A stretch of 64,000 nucleotides of DNA from Notamacropus eugenii (GCF_028372415.1 NC_092873.1:347719390-347783389), one strand, 5' to 3'; counted from the first letter of the stretch, positions 47,045-59,484 are shown. Numbers and translations are program-made. The notes: generated by a model from the letters alone, not told the origin.

Positions 47045-47410
47045 GAGAAGCAATCAAATCCACTCCCCTTCACTTTACAGATAGAGAAAGACTTAGAAAG
47101 TTTAGGTGACTTGCCTCAGGTCATACAGCTAATTGTCTGTGACTAGATTTGAACTCAAGTCTTCCTGACTTTATGGCCACTAGGTAACACAGTGGATAGA
47201 GTTCTGGGCCTGAAGTCAGGAAGACTCATTTTCCTATTTACCTAAGTTTTCTCATCTATAAAATGAGCTGGAGAAGGAAGTGGCAAAATGACTCTGATAT
47301 CTTTGTCAAGAAAGCCCCAAATGGGGTCATGAAGAGTTGGACACAACTGAAAAATAACAATAACTTCCTGACTTCAAAGCTAGTGCTTTTCCTACCCATT
47401 GTGCCATGAC
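47045..47410 (-). mobile_element. MIR SINE, antisense, interrupted by a tRNA-derived SINE
   Basis: The antisense MIR runs 'ctttacagatagagaaagac' ... 'tttgaactcaag' (to 47171) and resumes at 47375 with the expected end 'gtgcttttcctacccattgt'. The inserted SINE lies at 47172-47363. Confidence 0.75.
47172..47363 (+). mobile_element. Marsupial tRNA-derived SINE with perfect 11-bp target duplication
   Basis: The head 'taggtaacacagtggataga' and RTE-type tail 'ccaaatggggtcatgaagag' plus 'ttggacacaactgaaaaata'. Flanks cttcctgactt at 47161-47171 and 47364-47374 are identical, showing a younger insertion into an older MIR. Confidence 0.9.
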
Positions 47411-47419
47411 ATATACGTA

Positions 47420-47740
47420 TAGAGGTATATGCAGAATTGTGGTGCTGGAGAATGCTTTTGAATGTCCCTTGGATAGCAAGGAGATCAAACCAGTCAAGAC
47501 TTAGAGAAATTAATTCAGACTATTCACTGGAAGGTCAAATGCTGAAACTGAAGCGTAAATACTTTGGCCACATAATGAGAAGACAGGACTCTTTGGAAAA
47601 GACTCTGATGGGAAAGATTGAAGGCAAAAGGAAAAGGGGATGGCAGAGGATGAGACAGATAGATAGTGAAACAATGAACAATGAGCTTGGATAGATTTCA
47701 AAAGATAGTGGAGGAAAGGAAGGTCTGTTGTGTATGGTCC
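47420..47740 (+). mobile_element. BovB/RTE LINE reverse-transcriptase 3' fragment
   Basis: The translation from 47437 includes WIARRSNQSRLREINSDYSL, then EGQMLKLKRKYFGHIMRRQD and SLEKTLMGKIEGKRKRG. This is the well-known C-terminal region of BovB-like RTE elements. The frame is open for 85 codons but ends early (NELG), and the element is heavily 5'-truncated. Confidence 0.85.
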
Positions 47741-47839
47741 GTGGGGTCTTAAAGAGGCAGACAGAAGTGAATAAGGATATGCTCTAACTGCATCTAGAAG
47801 AAAGGGATTCTATGAGGCAGAAGTGAGAAGGAAGTACTT

Positions 47840-48110
47840 CCCAGGCATGGGGATAGGAGATAGGGAGTGTAGTATGTGAGAAAGAGTGAAGTCTAGTTTT
47901 TCTGGATTGTAAAGCATAGAAAGGGAGTAATATATAATGAAACCAAAGTTGTGTAGGATTTTAAAAGGCAGAGGACTTTATGTTTTATCCTGAAGGCAAT
48001 AGGAAGCCATTGGAGTTTATAGAGTAGAAGAGTGACACTGTCAGATGATAGTGACTCTAAATCAGTCCAGCCAGAAAAACCAAGGTGGGGTAAATGAAAT
48101 ATCCAAGTCT
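47840..48110 (-). repeat. Unclassified mammalian-type interspersed repeat, copy 1
   Basis: 'ggactttatgttttatcctg', 'aaggcaataggaagccattg' and 'agagtgacactgtcaga' form a block also seen, more weakly, at 54700-54850. Orientation and family are uncertain. Confidence 0.4.
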
Positions 48111-48379
48111 GGTTTAGGGCTCTTCTCACTCTGGTTCCAACCTACCTTTCCAGACTCATCTACTATTTTCCCACATTTACCTTGTGGGAGGTGATATCAG
48201 ATGTGGGATTTATATGGGTCTTTGAGTGAAAAGACAGGCAGAAATGGTGGCTAGGATAAAGGGCTGTGATGGTCCTAGGGTAGCCTTTAAGCATCAACCC
48301 TTTTCAGTAAATATGAGCTTTATGAACAGGTCGCGATTAAGTCACAAAGGCAAGTGTCCAGAACTGATCAAAGCAAGAA

Positions 48380-48670
48380 GAAAAGAAGATTTTGTGTTGT
48401 TGATGGGAAAAGAAGTAGGGTACATTCATTTTGTTTCCAGTTTCTCGTTGCCCCCCAAAATGCTACAGATTTCATGGGATATTTCTAGCTTTTAACCTTT
48501 TGAGGGTATATTACCCACTACTCATTATCACTGGGTCAAAGAGAATGAACAGCTTATTGACTTTTCTAGAATAATTCTAACTTGTTTTCCAGAATGTAAT
48601 ACCAGCAGCAGCATATTAGTATGCCTGCCTTCCCACAGCCCCTCTAAACTTGACCCTTTTCAGTATGGAC
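48380..48670 (-). mobile_element. Old L1 3' region, antisense
   Basis: 'ctgggtcaaagagaatgaac', 'cttgttttccagaatgtaat' and 'ttcccacagcccctctaaac' are antisense L1 ORF2-end landmarks of an older subfamily. Confidence 0.6.
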
Positions 48671-49319
48671 TATTCTTGATGGAGCCATGATGACTCTTAG
48701 TGAGGACTACTTCCCTTTCTAATTTCTCACAAACCATCCCTTTAATATTATGTTCTAAAATTTTGCTACATTTGGGAGTTAATCTCACTGGCCTATAGTT
48801 TGAAAACTCTGCATTCTTTTCTTCTTTAGAAAATCAGTTCATTATCTCCTTTTTTCCAACCCTGTAGTACCTCCCCTATTCTCCAAGATCTTTCAAAAAT
48901 CATAAACTTGCACAGTAACTGTATTTTCCAATTCTTCCAGCACCTTGCTTGAACTCGAACCTGGAACTGTCATACCATATCCTTGCTTTTCTTAAATTTC
49001 TACTCTCTCCCCCAACCATGTTCATTCTATCACATCCATTGAAAGATAATTTTCTAAGAAAGAAAATAAGAAATTGAACAATTTAGTCTCTCTTTCATCC
49101 ATTATTATCATTCTACTAAACCTGAGAAGTAGTTTGACTCTCTTCTCACCCTCAATATAGCTTAAAAAGAAATTTTTTTCTTTAGCACTTATAACCAATT
49201 CACTTCTAAACACTGTTGCTCTTGTCACAATTGTTGTGAAAAGTACCTTGCCTCTTTTAAAACTCATCTTCAGTTATTCATTCTTGTTTCCATCTATCTT
49301 TTCAAATCTGTTAGTAATC

Positions 49320-49485
49320 CACACATAGAAAATTACAGACTTAGAGGTGAAAGTGATCTTAAAGATTATCTTCTCCATTCTCCTAATTTTACAGATAAAG
49401 AAACTGAGGTCCAGAGAGGTTAAAATTCAGTGTCACACAGATAGTAGCCACCTTGGTATCTTTAGGCAGCTCTCTACTTTTCCTA
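49320..49485 (-). mobile_element. MIR-like SINE, antisense
   Basis: 'aattttacagataaagaaac' and 'tgaggtccagagaggtta'. Further weak MIR pieces lie at 49790-49830 and 49980-50110. Confidence 0.7.
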
Positions 49486-50329
49486 CTCATTACAGTGACA
49501 TATCTTATCATTTGTGTACTAACAATTTCATCAGATCTGGATTCCTCCCTACTTCCTCGCTTCAGAACCCATGGAGATTGCTTAAATAGTCAGTTGATAT
49601 GGTGGTAAAAACTGAATTTCTAGCTTCTTCCCCAGAAGCATGGGGAATGAAGCAGGGCCTTCCTGGGCCTGTCCCCAAAATAGAGGCCCCTGGAAGGAAC
49701 TCTCCTGCCAATGACCCACATGAGCATCGTTCAGCTTCATGAGAGGCCTTCATGCCTACAGACAGGTGCTGAATCCTGTTTTTTGGACTATAAAATGTCA
49801 GAGTTAGAAGGGACCTTAGAACACAGAATGAAGAATGCTGGAGCAGAACTGAACCATATGTATCAAAGAGGAAATGGGGAAGGATGACTCCACCTTCTAA
49901 GGGTGGAGGCTAGAGAGAGGGAGTAATTAGTTTTCCTGTTAAACCAAAGTACTCTGGACTCCAGCCAGGGCTTCACATAGAACATAGAATGTCAAAAACT
50001 AGAAGGAACCTTAGAACAGAAAATGTCAGACTTGTAAGAGAACTGGAAGAGTCTGTGTTCAACCTTATTTTACAGAGGAGAAAGCGTAGGTTCAAAGAAG
50101 GAAGTGATTTAAAATCATAAAATAGAACTGTAGAAAGTGCCAGAACCAGAAGAGGGTTCCCAAGTCTCTAGCCTCCCACTCTAGCACTCCTTTCTTTGCA
50201 GGGAAGCTGAAAACAGGAAAGAGGTCCAATAGAACCAAGATACTTATCAGTCTCCACCATTTAAAAAAATGGTAGAAATAAAAAAATGACATTTTCTCCT
50301 CTGTCCAATGCTCCAGGATCAATGAGCTG

Positions 50330-50578
50330 ACCTTTTCTTCAAGTCCCAGTTAAAATCTCACCTTCTATAGGAAACCCTCTTATTTCTAGTGCTTTTCCTC
50401 TGTTGATTACTTCCAACATATCTGATAGAAATCATTTGTACAGAATTGTCTGTCTGGTGTCTCCTCTATTAGATTGTAATGTCCTTGAGGTCAGGGACTG
50501 TCCTTTGCTTTTCTTCGAATCCCTAGCACTTAGTCAGCGTCTGACACTCAATGGGTGCTTAATAAATGTTTATTGATC
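50330..50578 (+). mobile_element. L2 LINE 3' end
   Basis: 'agtcccagttaaaatctcac', 'tccttgaggtcagggactgt' and 'gggtgcttaataaatgttta' give a clear sense L2 3' end. Confidence 0.85.
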
Positions 50579-51396
50579 ACATGTAGCCTTAAGAAATGTA
50601 TGTTGACTAAATTCTTTGCTGAATTCCTTCTGTGAGGCTCTCTAAATGGTTTCCCCATGCTAAGAAGGATGATTAAGCTGGGCATTAGTTAAGAAAAGGC
50701 CCTGTTTTGTCAATCTCCACTGTGGTTAGAACCCCCAAAGCTTTCTCTGGCATCTGTTGCTGTGTTTTAGGAGCTGACAGTCAAGAAATCCTTTCATTTG
50801 GCTGAAATTTCTCCTCCCAACTTATGCACATGCACCATCTCATCAATTCTCTCCTCATTCTTTCAAAAGGAAAAAGTATTGGCATCCTAGACTCCGGTAG
50901 CTATGAGGCCTTAAGGAATCATCCTTTCTATCTTCCAGGCAGTGCCATGCTTAACTGGGTTAATTGAACAGAGACCTGGGAAGCCTGAAGGAACAAGAGG
51001 CAACTAAAGAGCAAAGGCCATTTGGAAATGGCAACAGAAGCACAAACATCTTGATCAACTGGGAAGTTCCATCTCGGATCTGGGAATTAGAGTAGTGATC
51101 AGCTATCAAGGAAATCATCTGAAAATGAGAATTTACCTCCATGGCTAAGATGCAGTGCTAAAGAGGCCAAGGTCAGGGGTCTGGTTTACAGAGTGGGATT
51201 TAAGGGCACCAGGCAGATCTCCTGGGTGCACCTCCCTGCTGATTCTTGAAACTCTATCACTAGGGAATCCCGTCTGGGTTCAGCTTTCTTACTAGAATTG
51301 GAGAAGCTGAAACTGGAGTTAGAGCCAAATCTGTCTATAGCTATAGATAGAGTTGGGGGTTGTCTGGGTAGAGGTAATAGCAGAAGTAGTGAGAAT

Positions 51397-51402
51397 AAAA
51401 GT
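51397..51402 (+). repeat. LTR target-site duplication, left
   Basis: AAAAGT; the identical hexamer follows the LTR at 52011-52016. Confidence 0.65.
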
Positions 51403-52010
51403 TGTTGGGATTGGAAGCTCAATTCCGTGTGGACAGTCTCGGGCAGGTAAAAGTGGGACTTCTAAATCTTAGAGTCTTACGAGGCCCTCCATGAACAGTG
51501 GGGGTTCGAGAAGGTCAGACTGAGCTAGCTCGGCTAGCTCGGGTATTTCCGCCTCTCCCCGGGAGATACGTGATGGGTGGAGTCTCCCTGCCCTCGAGAT
51601 TGTCCCGGATTGGAGCACACCTAGTTACCTAACAGCACGGTATTGAGATGCAAACTGTGTGGCTGAAGATTAAGTAGGATTGAGGAAGCCAGAAAGCTCT
51701 CTCTTAGCACGTGTGGAGCCGAAGAGAAAAGTAGGGCTCCGCTTCTTTTCTTTCCTCTCTCCCCTCCCCCTCTCTCCCCGCTTGTACTTCTACTTCCAAT
51801 CCCTTAAGCTTAGCCTCCTTAGGAAATCTCCCCCTTTTCCTCCTAAGGAAGACCCCCCTGCATTTGTAACCCAGACCCTGAAATAAAGCTCAACCCCTGT
51901 TTGACTCTGGAACGTCCTTTCTCTCATACGTTTATCCGGTTTGGCCAACCGAAGACCTGGGACAGGTAAGAAAGACTCGGGTAGCCCAATACAGGCCTCT
52001 AGGTCTGGCA
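51403..52010 (+). mobile_element. Solitary LTR of an endogenous retrovirus
   Basis: The 608-bp element begins TGTTGGGATTGG and ends AGGTCTGGCA, giving the TG...CA ends of an LTR. It is flanked by identical 6-bp repeats (AAAAGT). It has a poly(A) signal AATAAA at about 51881-51886, preceded by a CT-rich stretch and followed by a CpG-containing R/U5-like segment. There is no adjacent tRNA primer site or gag/pol sequence, so it is a solo LTR left by recombination. A 6-bp duplication is most usual for ERVK/class II integrations. The boundaries are inferred from the repeat match. Confidence 0.7.
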
Positions 52011-52016
52011 AAAAGT
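52011..52016 (+). repeat. LTR target-site duplication, right
   Basis: AAAAGT immediately after the terminal CA of the LTR. Confidence 0.65.
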
Positions 52017-52049
52017 GATTGTAAAAGAAGAGAATGTTGAGAGATCTGG

Positions 52050-52165
52050 GGCTATAGATGAATGAAAAAGGCTTTAATACATGCTTATAATATGCAAAGT
52101 TCCTGCTCTCAAGGAGCTCATATTTTCACAAAGGAGACAACTTATAGGAGAGTTTCAGCTCTAAG
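52050..52165 (-). mobile_element. MIR/MAR-like repeat fragment
   Basis: 'ggctttaatacatgcttata' and 'tgctctcaaggagctcatat' match the common marsupial repeat phrase for a SINE-type end. A related piece is at 55975-56055. Confidence 0.45.
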
Positions 52166-53919
52166 TCAAATGGAAAGTCCTATGGTTCCTAAAGTTCAAT
52201 GATAAAGCATCTTCTCTAACGTCATTTCCATTCATCAAAATCATATCCACTTGTGATGTTGAGCCATTAGCCCCAAGGACTTTAGTGGCAGAAATTTTAT
52301 AGAAATCAATATGGTGAAAGTATAATCTCTTAGAGGACTAAAGGAAAGTTGGGTGGGCCCCCTGCATGAAAGATTTAGGGAAAGATATGGAAAACAGTCA
52401 CAAGGGTGAGAGAAACATAGATGGTTTCCAATCTGTACTGTAGGAGGGAATAGTGCCCACAATGATGAGATCACTATCAAAGTATCAAAGAAGTAATGTG
52501 AATGTAGTTATCTGATCTTCTTTTGAGAGCAGGCTTTAGATGAGGAGTATTATTTTATTAGGGTATTGGTGGCAGGGGGAAGAGGGCACAGAGAGGGGGA
52601 AGAAAAACAATGTGTGACCTTAAAGATAATATTCACTGGATAATTTTGCCCAGAGCCTGACCCAAATGGGACAGCTTTGATGTCCCTCTTATCTAAGTCA
52701 ATGCCATGGGACCCAATACTCTGTTGGACCCTCCCCAACCAATACCACCCCCACAGCCCATTAGCCCTTGAAGCATCCGGAGGTGGCCGCCTTCATACAG
52801 AAGTGGAGAGTTCTTCAGTTCCGCCAAGTAAGCTCCTGGGTTTAAGATCTGAGATGGCTCTCTAGGGAGAGACCAGCCTGGCACCCAGCAGCTGGTGAGG
52901 GCAAAGGAGGGCATCCCCTAGGGCTCCTTGGCCACATTGCCTTTCCCACCCTAGAGCTATTTTTACCCTATTTATACCCTGAGAAAGGATACACTCCTAG
53001 GCAAGCTACCCTTCCCCCATACTAACGGATCATTTTCCATCCCACTCTCTACATATGACCCATTTTTGCCATCCACCCACAAAACCTTGTAGACTGATAT
53101 GGACAACCAGCTGGAGCAGGGAGTAGATACAAGCAAGGAATGTAGAGGGCTATGATATAAGCATAACCCATGGCTCATCAGTGAGTCCCAAATGAATCCC
53201 AGTTCAATCTTGAGGGCTTCTCAAGAATCAGCATTACTTGTGACTTGTTTAGACCCCACTCAGGATTTCCCCTTAGGGCATAAGTATCTGACTTATGTCC
53301 CTACCTGGGGTCTCTCCTTCATTTGGCTCATTTCTAACTCTCATCTAGGTGTCCTCTCTCTTAGAATTCTTGGAATTTCAAGCATCCTCTCCAATGGAGT
53401 AATTCCCTTCTTTCTGCTCTTCTATGTCTCTAGCACCAATTCTTCAGTACACGCTATTCTCTGGAGGGGCTCCATAGATCTAAATGTCTCTCTTCAAGAA
53501 ATTGAGTCTGTATCTGAGGGTTTTTTTTGAAAAGCCTTTCTCTGTCCAATAAAAGAAGCGTCCTTTCAGGGAGTGGCTAGTTACACCAGCTACATAACAT
53601 TATAAATATCTTCTCTGAAATAGAAATCAATTTATTCATCAGTTATACCCACAGCTGATACCTCTTACCTTGATCTTGGCAGACCATTGATGGCACGTAC
53701 ATTGACCATAGACATTGAGTAGCAGAGCTTTCCCTGGCAATGGGATGAAGGTTACTCCATATGGCAAAGGAAAAGGCAATATTTGTATTCAGGTCAGCCT
53801 ATATATCTGGTCAACTGATATCTGGTCAGCCTGACAATATAGGCATGGTAAAGAATACGCAAAATGTCACATAGGAATAAAATCAACTGGCCCAGTCATC
53901 TCAGGGATGCTAATATCCC

Positions 53920-54015
53920 TGGGCCTCAGTTCCTCATGTGAAATGGGATGGGGAAGGGGAGGGCAGTTTGGACTTGATGAACTCTAAGATTTCTTCCAGT
54001 TCCATATTTATGAGC
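53920..54015 (+). mobile_element. MIR-like SINE fragment
   Basis: 'gggcctcagttcctcatgtg' and 'ttggacttgatgaactctaa'. Confidence 0.6.
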
Positions 54016-54119
54016 ATATTAACTACTGATTCATCCATTCAAAAAATATTTTCTGGGAGAATTAATGCAGTTGCCTTTCCTGAGACTGACCCATCAGAAG
54101 TTAAGAAGGCATTCTATAC

Positions 54120-54378
54120 CCCAGTGGTCCTTAACCCTTTTGTAGCATGGATCCTGTGGCTTTAGAGATTCCTCAGAATACTGTTTTTAGATATATAAAA
54201 AATTTGGGATTACAAAGAAAACCAGTTGTATTGAAATAATGATATTACTCCAGTGTCTTTGCCAAGAAAACCCCAAATAGGGTCACAAATAATCAGACAC
54301 AATTCAACAATAACTTTTCCCCACCCAAGTCCAAGGATCCCTGAAATCTATCCTTGGACTCCTCAATAAGAACTCTTG
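54120..54378 (+). mobile_element. hAT-type DNA transposon, carrying a partial SINE
   Basis: Starts CCCAGTGGTCCTTAACCC and ends AATAAGAACTCTTG. The flanking octamers TTCTATAC (54112-54119) and TTCTGTGC (54379-54386) match at 6 of 8 positions, both differences being transitions. The internal 'cctcagaatactgtttttag' matches the hAT at 44966 in reverse orientation. A 3' piece of the tRNA-derived SINE occupies about 54245-54312. Confidence 0.7.
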
Positions 54379-54524
54379 TTCTGTGCATTTCTAGTTTCCC
54401 CTAATAGTCTGTTAAGGATCTATTATCCATGAATTGATTTAAACTCTATTTGAATCTATCTATAATTTCAGTCTGCAGAACTTCTCAGAGTTATAGAATA
54501 TGAGCGCTAAAAAAAATATTAGAC

Positions 54525-54630
54525 TGGATTTGGTGTCTGAACCTCACTAGGTCTGTTTGTTCATCTGTAAAATAAGGTGACTTCTAGGGATTCCTTTCAG
54601 ATCTACATGTATGATTCTATGAGGGAGAAC
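54525..54630 (+). mobile_element. MIR-like SINE fragment
   Basis: 'tgttcatctgtaaaataagg' and 'gacttctagggattcctttc'. Confidence 0.6.
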
Positions 54631-54699
54631 AGAGAGTATATCTGTCTGTCTAGAACTATGAGTTCAGTTAGGAGAGAAGTGGGATAGAAGAAGGTTGTG

Positions 54700-54850
54700 G
54701 CTAAATTATAGTCTTGGATGCCAGACCATGGAGTGAAGACTTTATCCTACAGTTTAGGCAGGGCTATTGAGTCATTAGAGTTTGTCAAGGGGACTTGGGG
54801 GCAGGGAATTAATCTGTCAGAGGGTTCATTTGATGTATTAGAGGAACAGA
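54700..54850 (-). repeat. Unclassified interspersed repeat, copy 2
   Basis: 'tgaagactttatcctacagt' and 'attaatctgtcagagggttc' resemble the block at 47840. Confidence 0.3.
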
Positions 54851-55059
54851 AGCCACTTGCAGTTTAATTAGTAATGAATTTAGTAGCATTAAAAGGACAT
54901 TGTCATATGGCAACCTCCCAAAAATGATGAGATCACAGCATGGATAATAGTGCTTTTTCTAGTGCTTCTTTGAGCTTTAAATTGGAAAGGATAATGGTAG
55001 CTCTGGGACACCAAGATGTGGTCCACAAGGGCTTATTCAACTTATCTATCTGTACTCTT

Positions 55060-55300
55060 GGTAATCATATCTCACATTTAAGTGACACTTTGTTTAGCAA
55101 AAATACCCTACACATATTACCTCATTGGATCCTCATAATAACCCTTTGAGGTCAGTGTTATTACCCCCATTTTACAGATGATAAAACAGAGGCTTAGAGA
55201 GGTCAAGTGATTTTCCCAGGAATTACACAGCCAAGAAGTATCTGAGGTAAGATTGAAACCCATGTCTTTCTAAATCTAGGATCAGGATGTGGCTGCCTCT
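55060..55300 (-). mobile_element. MIR SINE, antisense
   Basis: 'attggatcctcataataacc', 'cccccattttacagatgata' and 'cttagagaggtcaagtgatt'. Confidence 0.8.
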
Positions 55301-57234
55301 TCATGAGTCTGTAGACTTAGTTCATGCTCCTTCTTAGCCTTCAGCATTTCTGTTTCTAGAGGGAAAGACCCATTCTCTCTAGGCTGTCCTACCACAGATG
55401 TTTTTGTCCCAAATTTTGACTCCTTGTTGCTTAGTGTTTTGACTTGAAGACTTTGTATCTCTTAAAATGTCTGACATCTAGTGTGTACCCATGTACACAC
55501 CCTTACCCATGCAAAGTGGAGGGAAGATGGGAAAAATTTACCTGGAAGTGGCTGAGATACTTATGTAGGACCTACATCAAAATGATGCCTTGTGCTCCAC
55601 CTGCTGGCTCCATCATAGTACTAGATGAAGAAGCATCCTTCCTACTTCCAGGATTAAAGTATCCTGGGGGTGAACAGGCAAATCCTCAGAGAAGAAAGGG
55701 AAAGGGAAGGAAACTGGAGGACAGATGGACAGAAATGCTTGCTTTTAACGAAAGGTTTTTCTCTCCACACTTGGAAAGAAGAGAAATGGAGACATGACTA
55801 GGATGATGCATTGAGCAGAGAAGCACACTGGTTTGAGGATTTAGGGAGTCTCTGCTATGTCAAACCCCTTGAGTCTCTAAGAAACACCCAATCCTAGTCT
55901 AGAAGTTACTGCTCCTAACACGCACGAGTTGGAGATTGAGGCAGAGTCTAAATCATCCTTATTTCTTCCAGCCATAATTCAACAAGCATTTACTAAACAT
56001 ATCTGGAATAAAGGATATAAAACTTTATTCCTGCCCTCATGGAGGTTGTACTCTTTCCTCTTTCTGCTTTTAGATATTAATTGTATAATAATATAGTATC
56101 TTTTGTTAAAATTCTCACCCATACTTAATCAAAATTCTAAAGAGACAAATGTCTTCCGTGGAAATAATTTTTCCTTTTTCCTGTCAAAGATCTAATCAGT
56201 CTTCCCTTTCAGAAGCCAAGTAGATTCAAAGAAATACTAGGATTTCTTGAAACTATGATTAGACAGGAACGTTTATTTGTTAGCCAAAGGAGATGTTCCT
56301 TTGGTTTTGATTGCACCTTGGAGCAGATAATCTCTAAGGGTGGACATCTTAACATTAACATTAGTAATAACATTACCTTCTAAGTAGCAATTATTGTAAA
56401 TATTAATTTTTGTATACAACACGTTTCTTCCTCTTTTTTTTTTTTTATCAATTTCCCACCTCTTTTGACCTCTTTTCCTTTCCCAATCCAGATCCTTTTA
56501 GAATATGCTTCACTTCTCCACTGCCTTATCCATTCTCTTAACTTAAGTAACATTCTTCTGTGGTACCCTATTCCAAGAAGTATTCATTTACTTTGTCCTT
56601 TTTATTTCCACCTCCTTCTAAGCTACTTTCAAATATATGCCTCATTCATGGACTATACACTTGCATGTTCCTTCTTTATATTTTCCATTCACCAGGTTGG
56701 GCTTCTGGAATACAAAAATTGAACTCCCTTCTATATCCCATTTCTACATCTATTAATTTATACTTCTCACTCTTTTCTCTCCACATTTTTTGGTGGCTCT
56801 TCATTTCTGGATGAATCAATTTATGAAGTAGGTAATTAGCTATAGCAGCAGATGCTCTGTATCCTGAGACATGAAACCTGGTTCTACCCATGACCACTTA
56901 TTCCTCCTAAAATAAGGGTATATTTCCTCTGAATGAATATCCTCCTAATTACCTTCCTGGGTACTGGTCACTTCTGGAGACCATATATCTTTTCTTCTGG
57001 AGTGGGATATCATCTTGAGAAACACAACCCTTGCTTGAAGAGCATCCCAATTCCTTCCAGACAAAAACCATTTATGAGGCCTCTGTCTCTTCCTAACCCA
57101 CCACAGGAACATGCTTTAATGTCACTCACCCCTTTGTTTCCCCTTCTAGAATGAGACCAGCTTCCCATTCTCACCCTAGTCCACTGTTGGAGACAGAGTG
57201 GCCCATGGAAATTAATGAAGAACTCTAAGTCCCA

Positions 57235-57390
57235 GTACCTTAATTCACATTCCGCTTCTGCCATTTACTAACTTTGGGATCTTGGGCAGGTCACGCAATA
57301 TTTCTGGGTCTCAGTTTATTCATTTGAAAAATGATGAGGTTAGACTAGATAACTCTCTAAGGTCCCTTCTAGCTCTAGATGCTATGTAAT
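57235..57390 (+). mobile_element. MIR SINE
   Basis: 'ttgggatcttgggcaggtca', 'ctagataactctctaaggtc' and 'ccttctagctctagatgcta'. Confidence 0.8.
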
Positions 57391-58764
57391 TGCTTTATAT
57401 TTCTATGCTCCCCACCTAAGAATGAAGACATTCTTATCACTTTTATGCCACGTATGGGCTTAGTGGCAATGCATCTCCAATACCCTTTTGTGTCTGGCAT
57501 CTCATCTTCCCACTCAAACAACCTCTCACTGTGTGAAGTGAAAAAAGATATTGATTTACTTAAAGGAAAAGATGAGATTTAGTTATTAGAACATTAATTC
57601 AGCTCTTCCTTCTTTTCTTTTTCTTTTTTTTTACTGACTTTATGATTTCATTAAGTTTCTAGTCCCTTAAATTTGTTTGTCCCCTGATGATCCATCTTTG
57701 TTCTTTCTTATACCCCTTGATCCAATTTCTTTTTTTTAAACAATCAGCTAGAAATATGAATCTATTTTACTGTTTAATCTTTTCTTGGAGATTGTATTTA
57801 ATGGCCTTTTATATTTATTGGTCTATTTCTCTTGTTTGTAGTGTTTGTAAATCAATGCTCTGCTGAACTTTGATTTGTTTTGCAGGAATGTCTCTAGTAC
57901 CTCTCTTGTTGAAAAGTCTACTTTTTTCATTAATGCTTGGGCTCAATTTTGAAGGACATGTTATTTTGGGTCTTGAGCTCTTTTAGTTTTTTTGTTTTGT
58001 TTTGTTTTTGGAATAACCTACTTTTATCTCTTCTCTGATTTGCCACGGAGCTATATATAATATAATACAATATAATAGAATTACAATATTAAGCTATTCA
58101 AGTATACTTTCACAGCTGAAAGCCTTTTCCTTGGTTGCTTGCATATTGTATTGTTTGCCATTGAAATTCTGAAATTTTACTACTACATGCCTGAGTTTTA
58201 AATATGGTATTTTATCTCTATGCATCCTGCCTTAAAATCGGTTACTTGGCTTAAATGGAATTCATGCATTCTTTCAAAATTGTCACTTTTGTTTCTTTTC
58301 TGTTAATTTTTCTTCTACCTCTGAATTTTGAATCCCAAATTTTCCCTTTTATGTCAGAGCTCTTGCTACTTTAAAGATACTATATCCTGTATTCTAAGTT
58401 TCTTATTCTGTTCTTTGTTCTGATTTACCTTTGCCTTGAGAGCTCTGATATAAATGTGTATATATACATACATTTAAAAGCATTTTATACATGCTTCTCT
58501 TATCAGTTCTTTCTCTGGATACAGATAACTGCTTTCTTCATATGTCCTTTATAGTTAATATGGGTATTTACAATAATCAAAATAACTTATTCACTCTGAG
58601 TCATTCTTAAAATTATATTGCTGTTACTGTATACAATGCTTGTTTCACTCTTCATTATTCATGTAAGTCTTTCCATATTTTTCTAACATCTAATCATTAA
58701 GCTTATAATTTCTAATAGCAAGATCTAATCTTGTGTCTCCTGCTGCTAGATACCTCTACCTATA

Positions 58765-59030
58765 TGGAGAGGAAGTTAGATAAAACAGTTGCTACAGCTC
58801 TGGATCTAGAGTCAGGAAAAGCTGAGTTCAAATCTGGCTTCAATCACTCAGTAGCTGGGTGAACCAGGGCAAGTGACACAACCTCTACCTGCCTCAGTTT
58901 CCTTACCTATAAAATGGGGATAATAATAGCAGCACCTACTTCTGAGGGTTATTGTGAGGATGAAATAAGATAACATTTGTAAAATGTTTTGCAGACTTTA
59001 AAGTGCCACATACATGTCTGCAACTACTAT
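58765..59030 (+). mobile_element. MIR SINE
   Basis: 'tgaaccagggcaagtgacac', 'ctataaaatggggataataa' and 'aaaatgttttgcagacttta' define an almost complete sense MIR. Confidence 0.85.
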
Positions 59031-59227
59031 TCACATCAGCAACTCGAAACTCAGCATAGCCAAAACAGAATTCATCTTCTCCCTTAAATCCACCTCTCTC
59101 CAAACTTTCCTCTTCTCTTGAGAGTAGCACTTCATGTTTACAACCTTAAAGTCATTCTTGATTTTTTTTCCTTTCTACATGCCTCCTACAACCAATCAGT
59201 TGCCAAGTTTCACGGACATCTCTCATT

Positions 59228-59484
59228 TAGTTGTTCACTTGTTTTTCGGATGTGTCCAACTCTCAGTGACCCCATTTGGGATTTTCTTGGCAAAGATACT
59301 GGAGTTATTTGCCATTTCCTTCTTGAGCTCATTTTACAGAGGAGGAAACTGAGGCAAATAGGGTGAATTGACTTGCACTGGGTTACACAGCTACTAAGGG
59401 TCTGAGGCCAGATTTGAACTTATGAAGATTGAGTGGTCCTGACTCCAGGCCCAGCACGCTCTCCACTGCACTACCTAGGTTCTC
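59228..59484 (-). mobile_element. Marsupial tRNA-derived SINE, antisense, in L2
   Basis: 'gtgaccccatttgggatttt', 'cttggcaaagatactggagt' and 'ctccactgcactacctaggt'. The flanks share 'atctc(t)cat', a probable short duplication. Confidence 0.85.

Noticed and set aside
53192..53530. 112-codon plus-strand frame in WNT3 intron 1
   Set aside because: No recognisable motif, not bounded by credible splice sites, and composition matches the surrounding unique intronic DNA.
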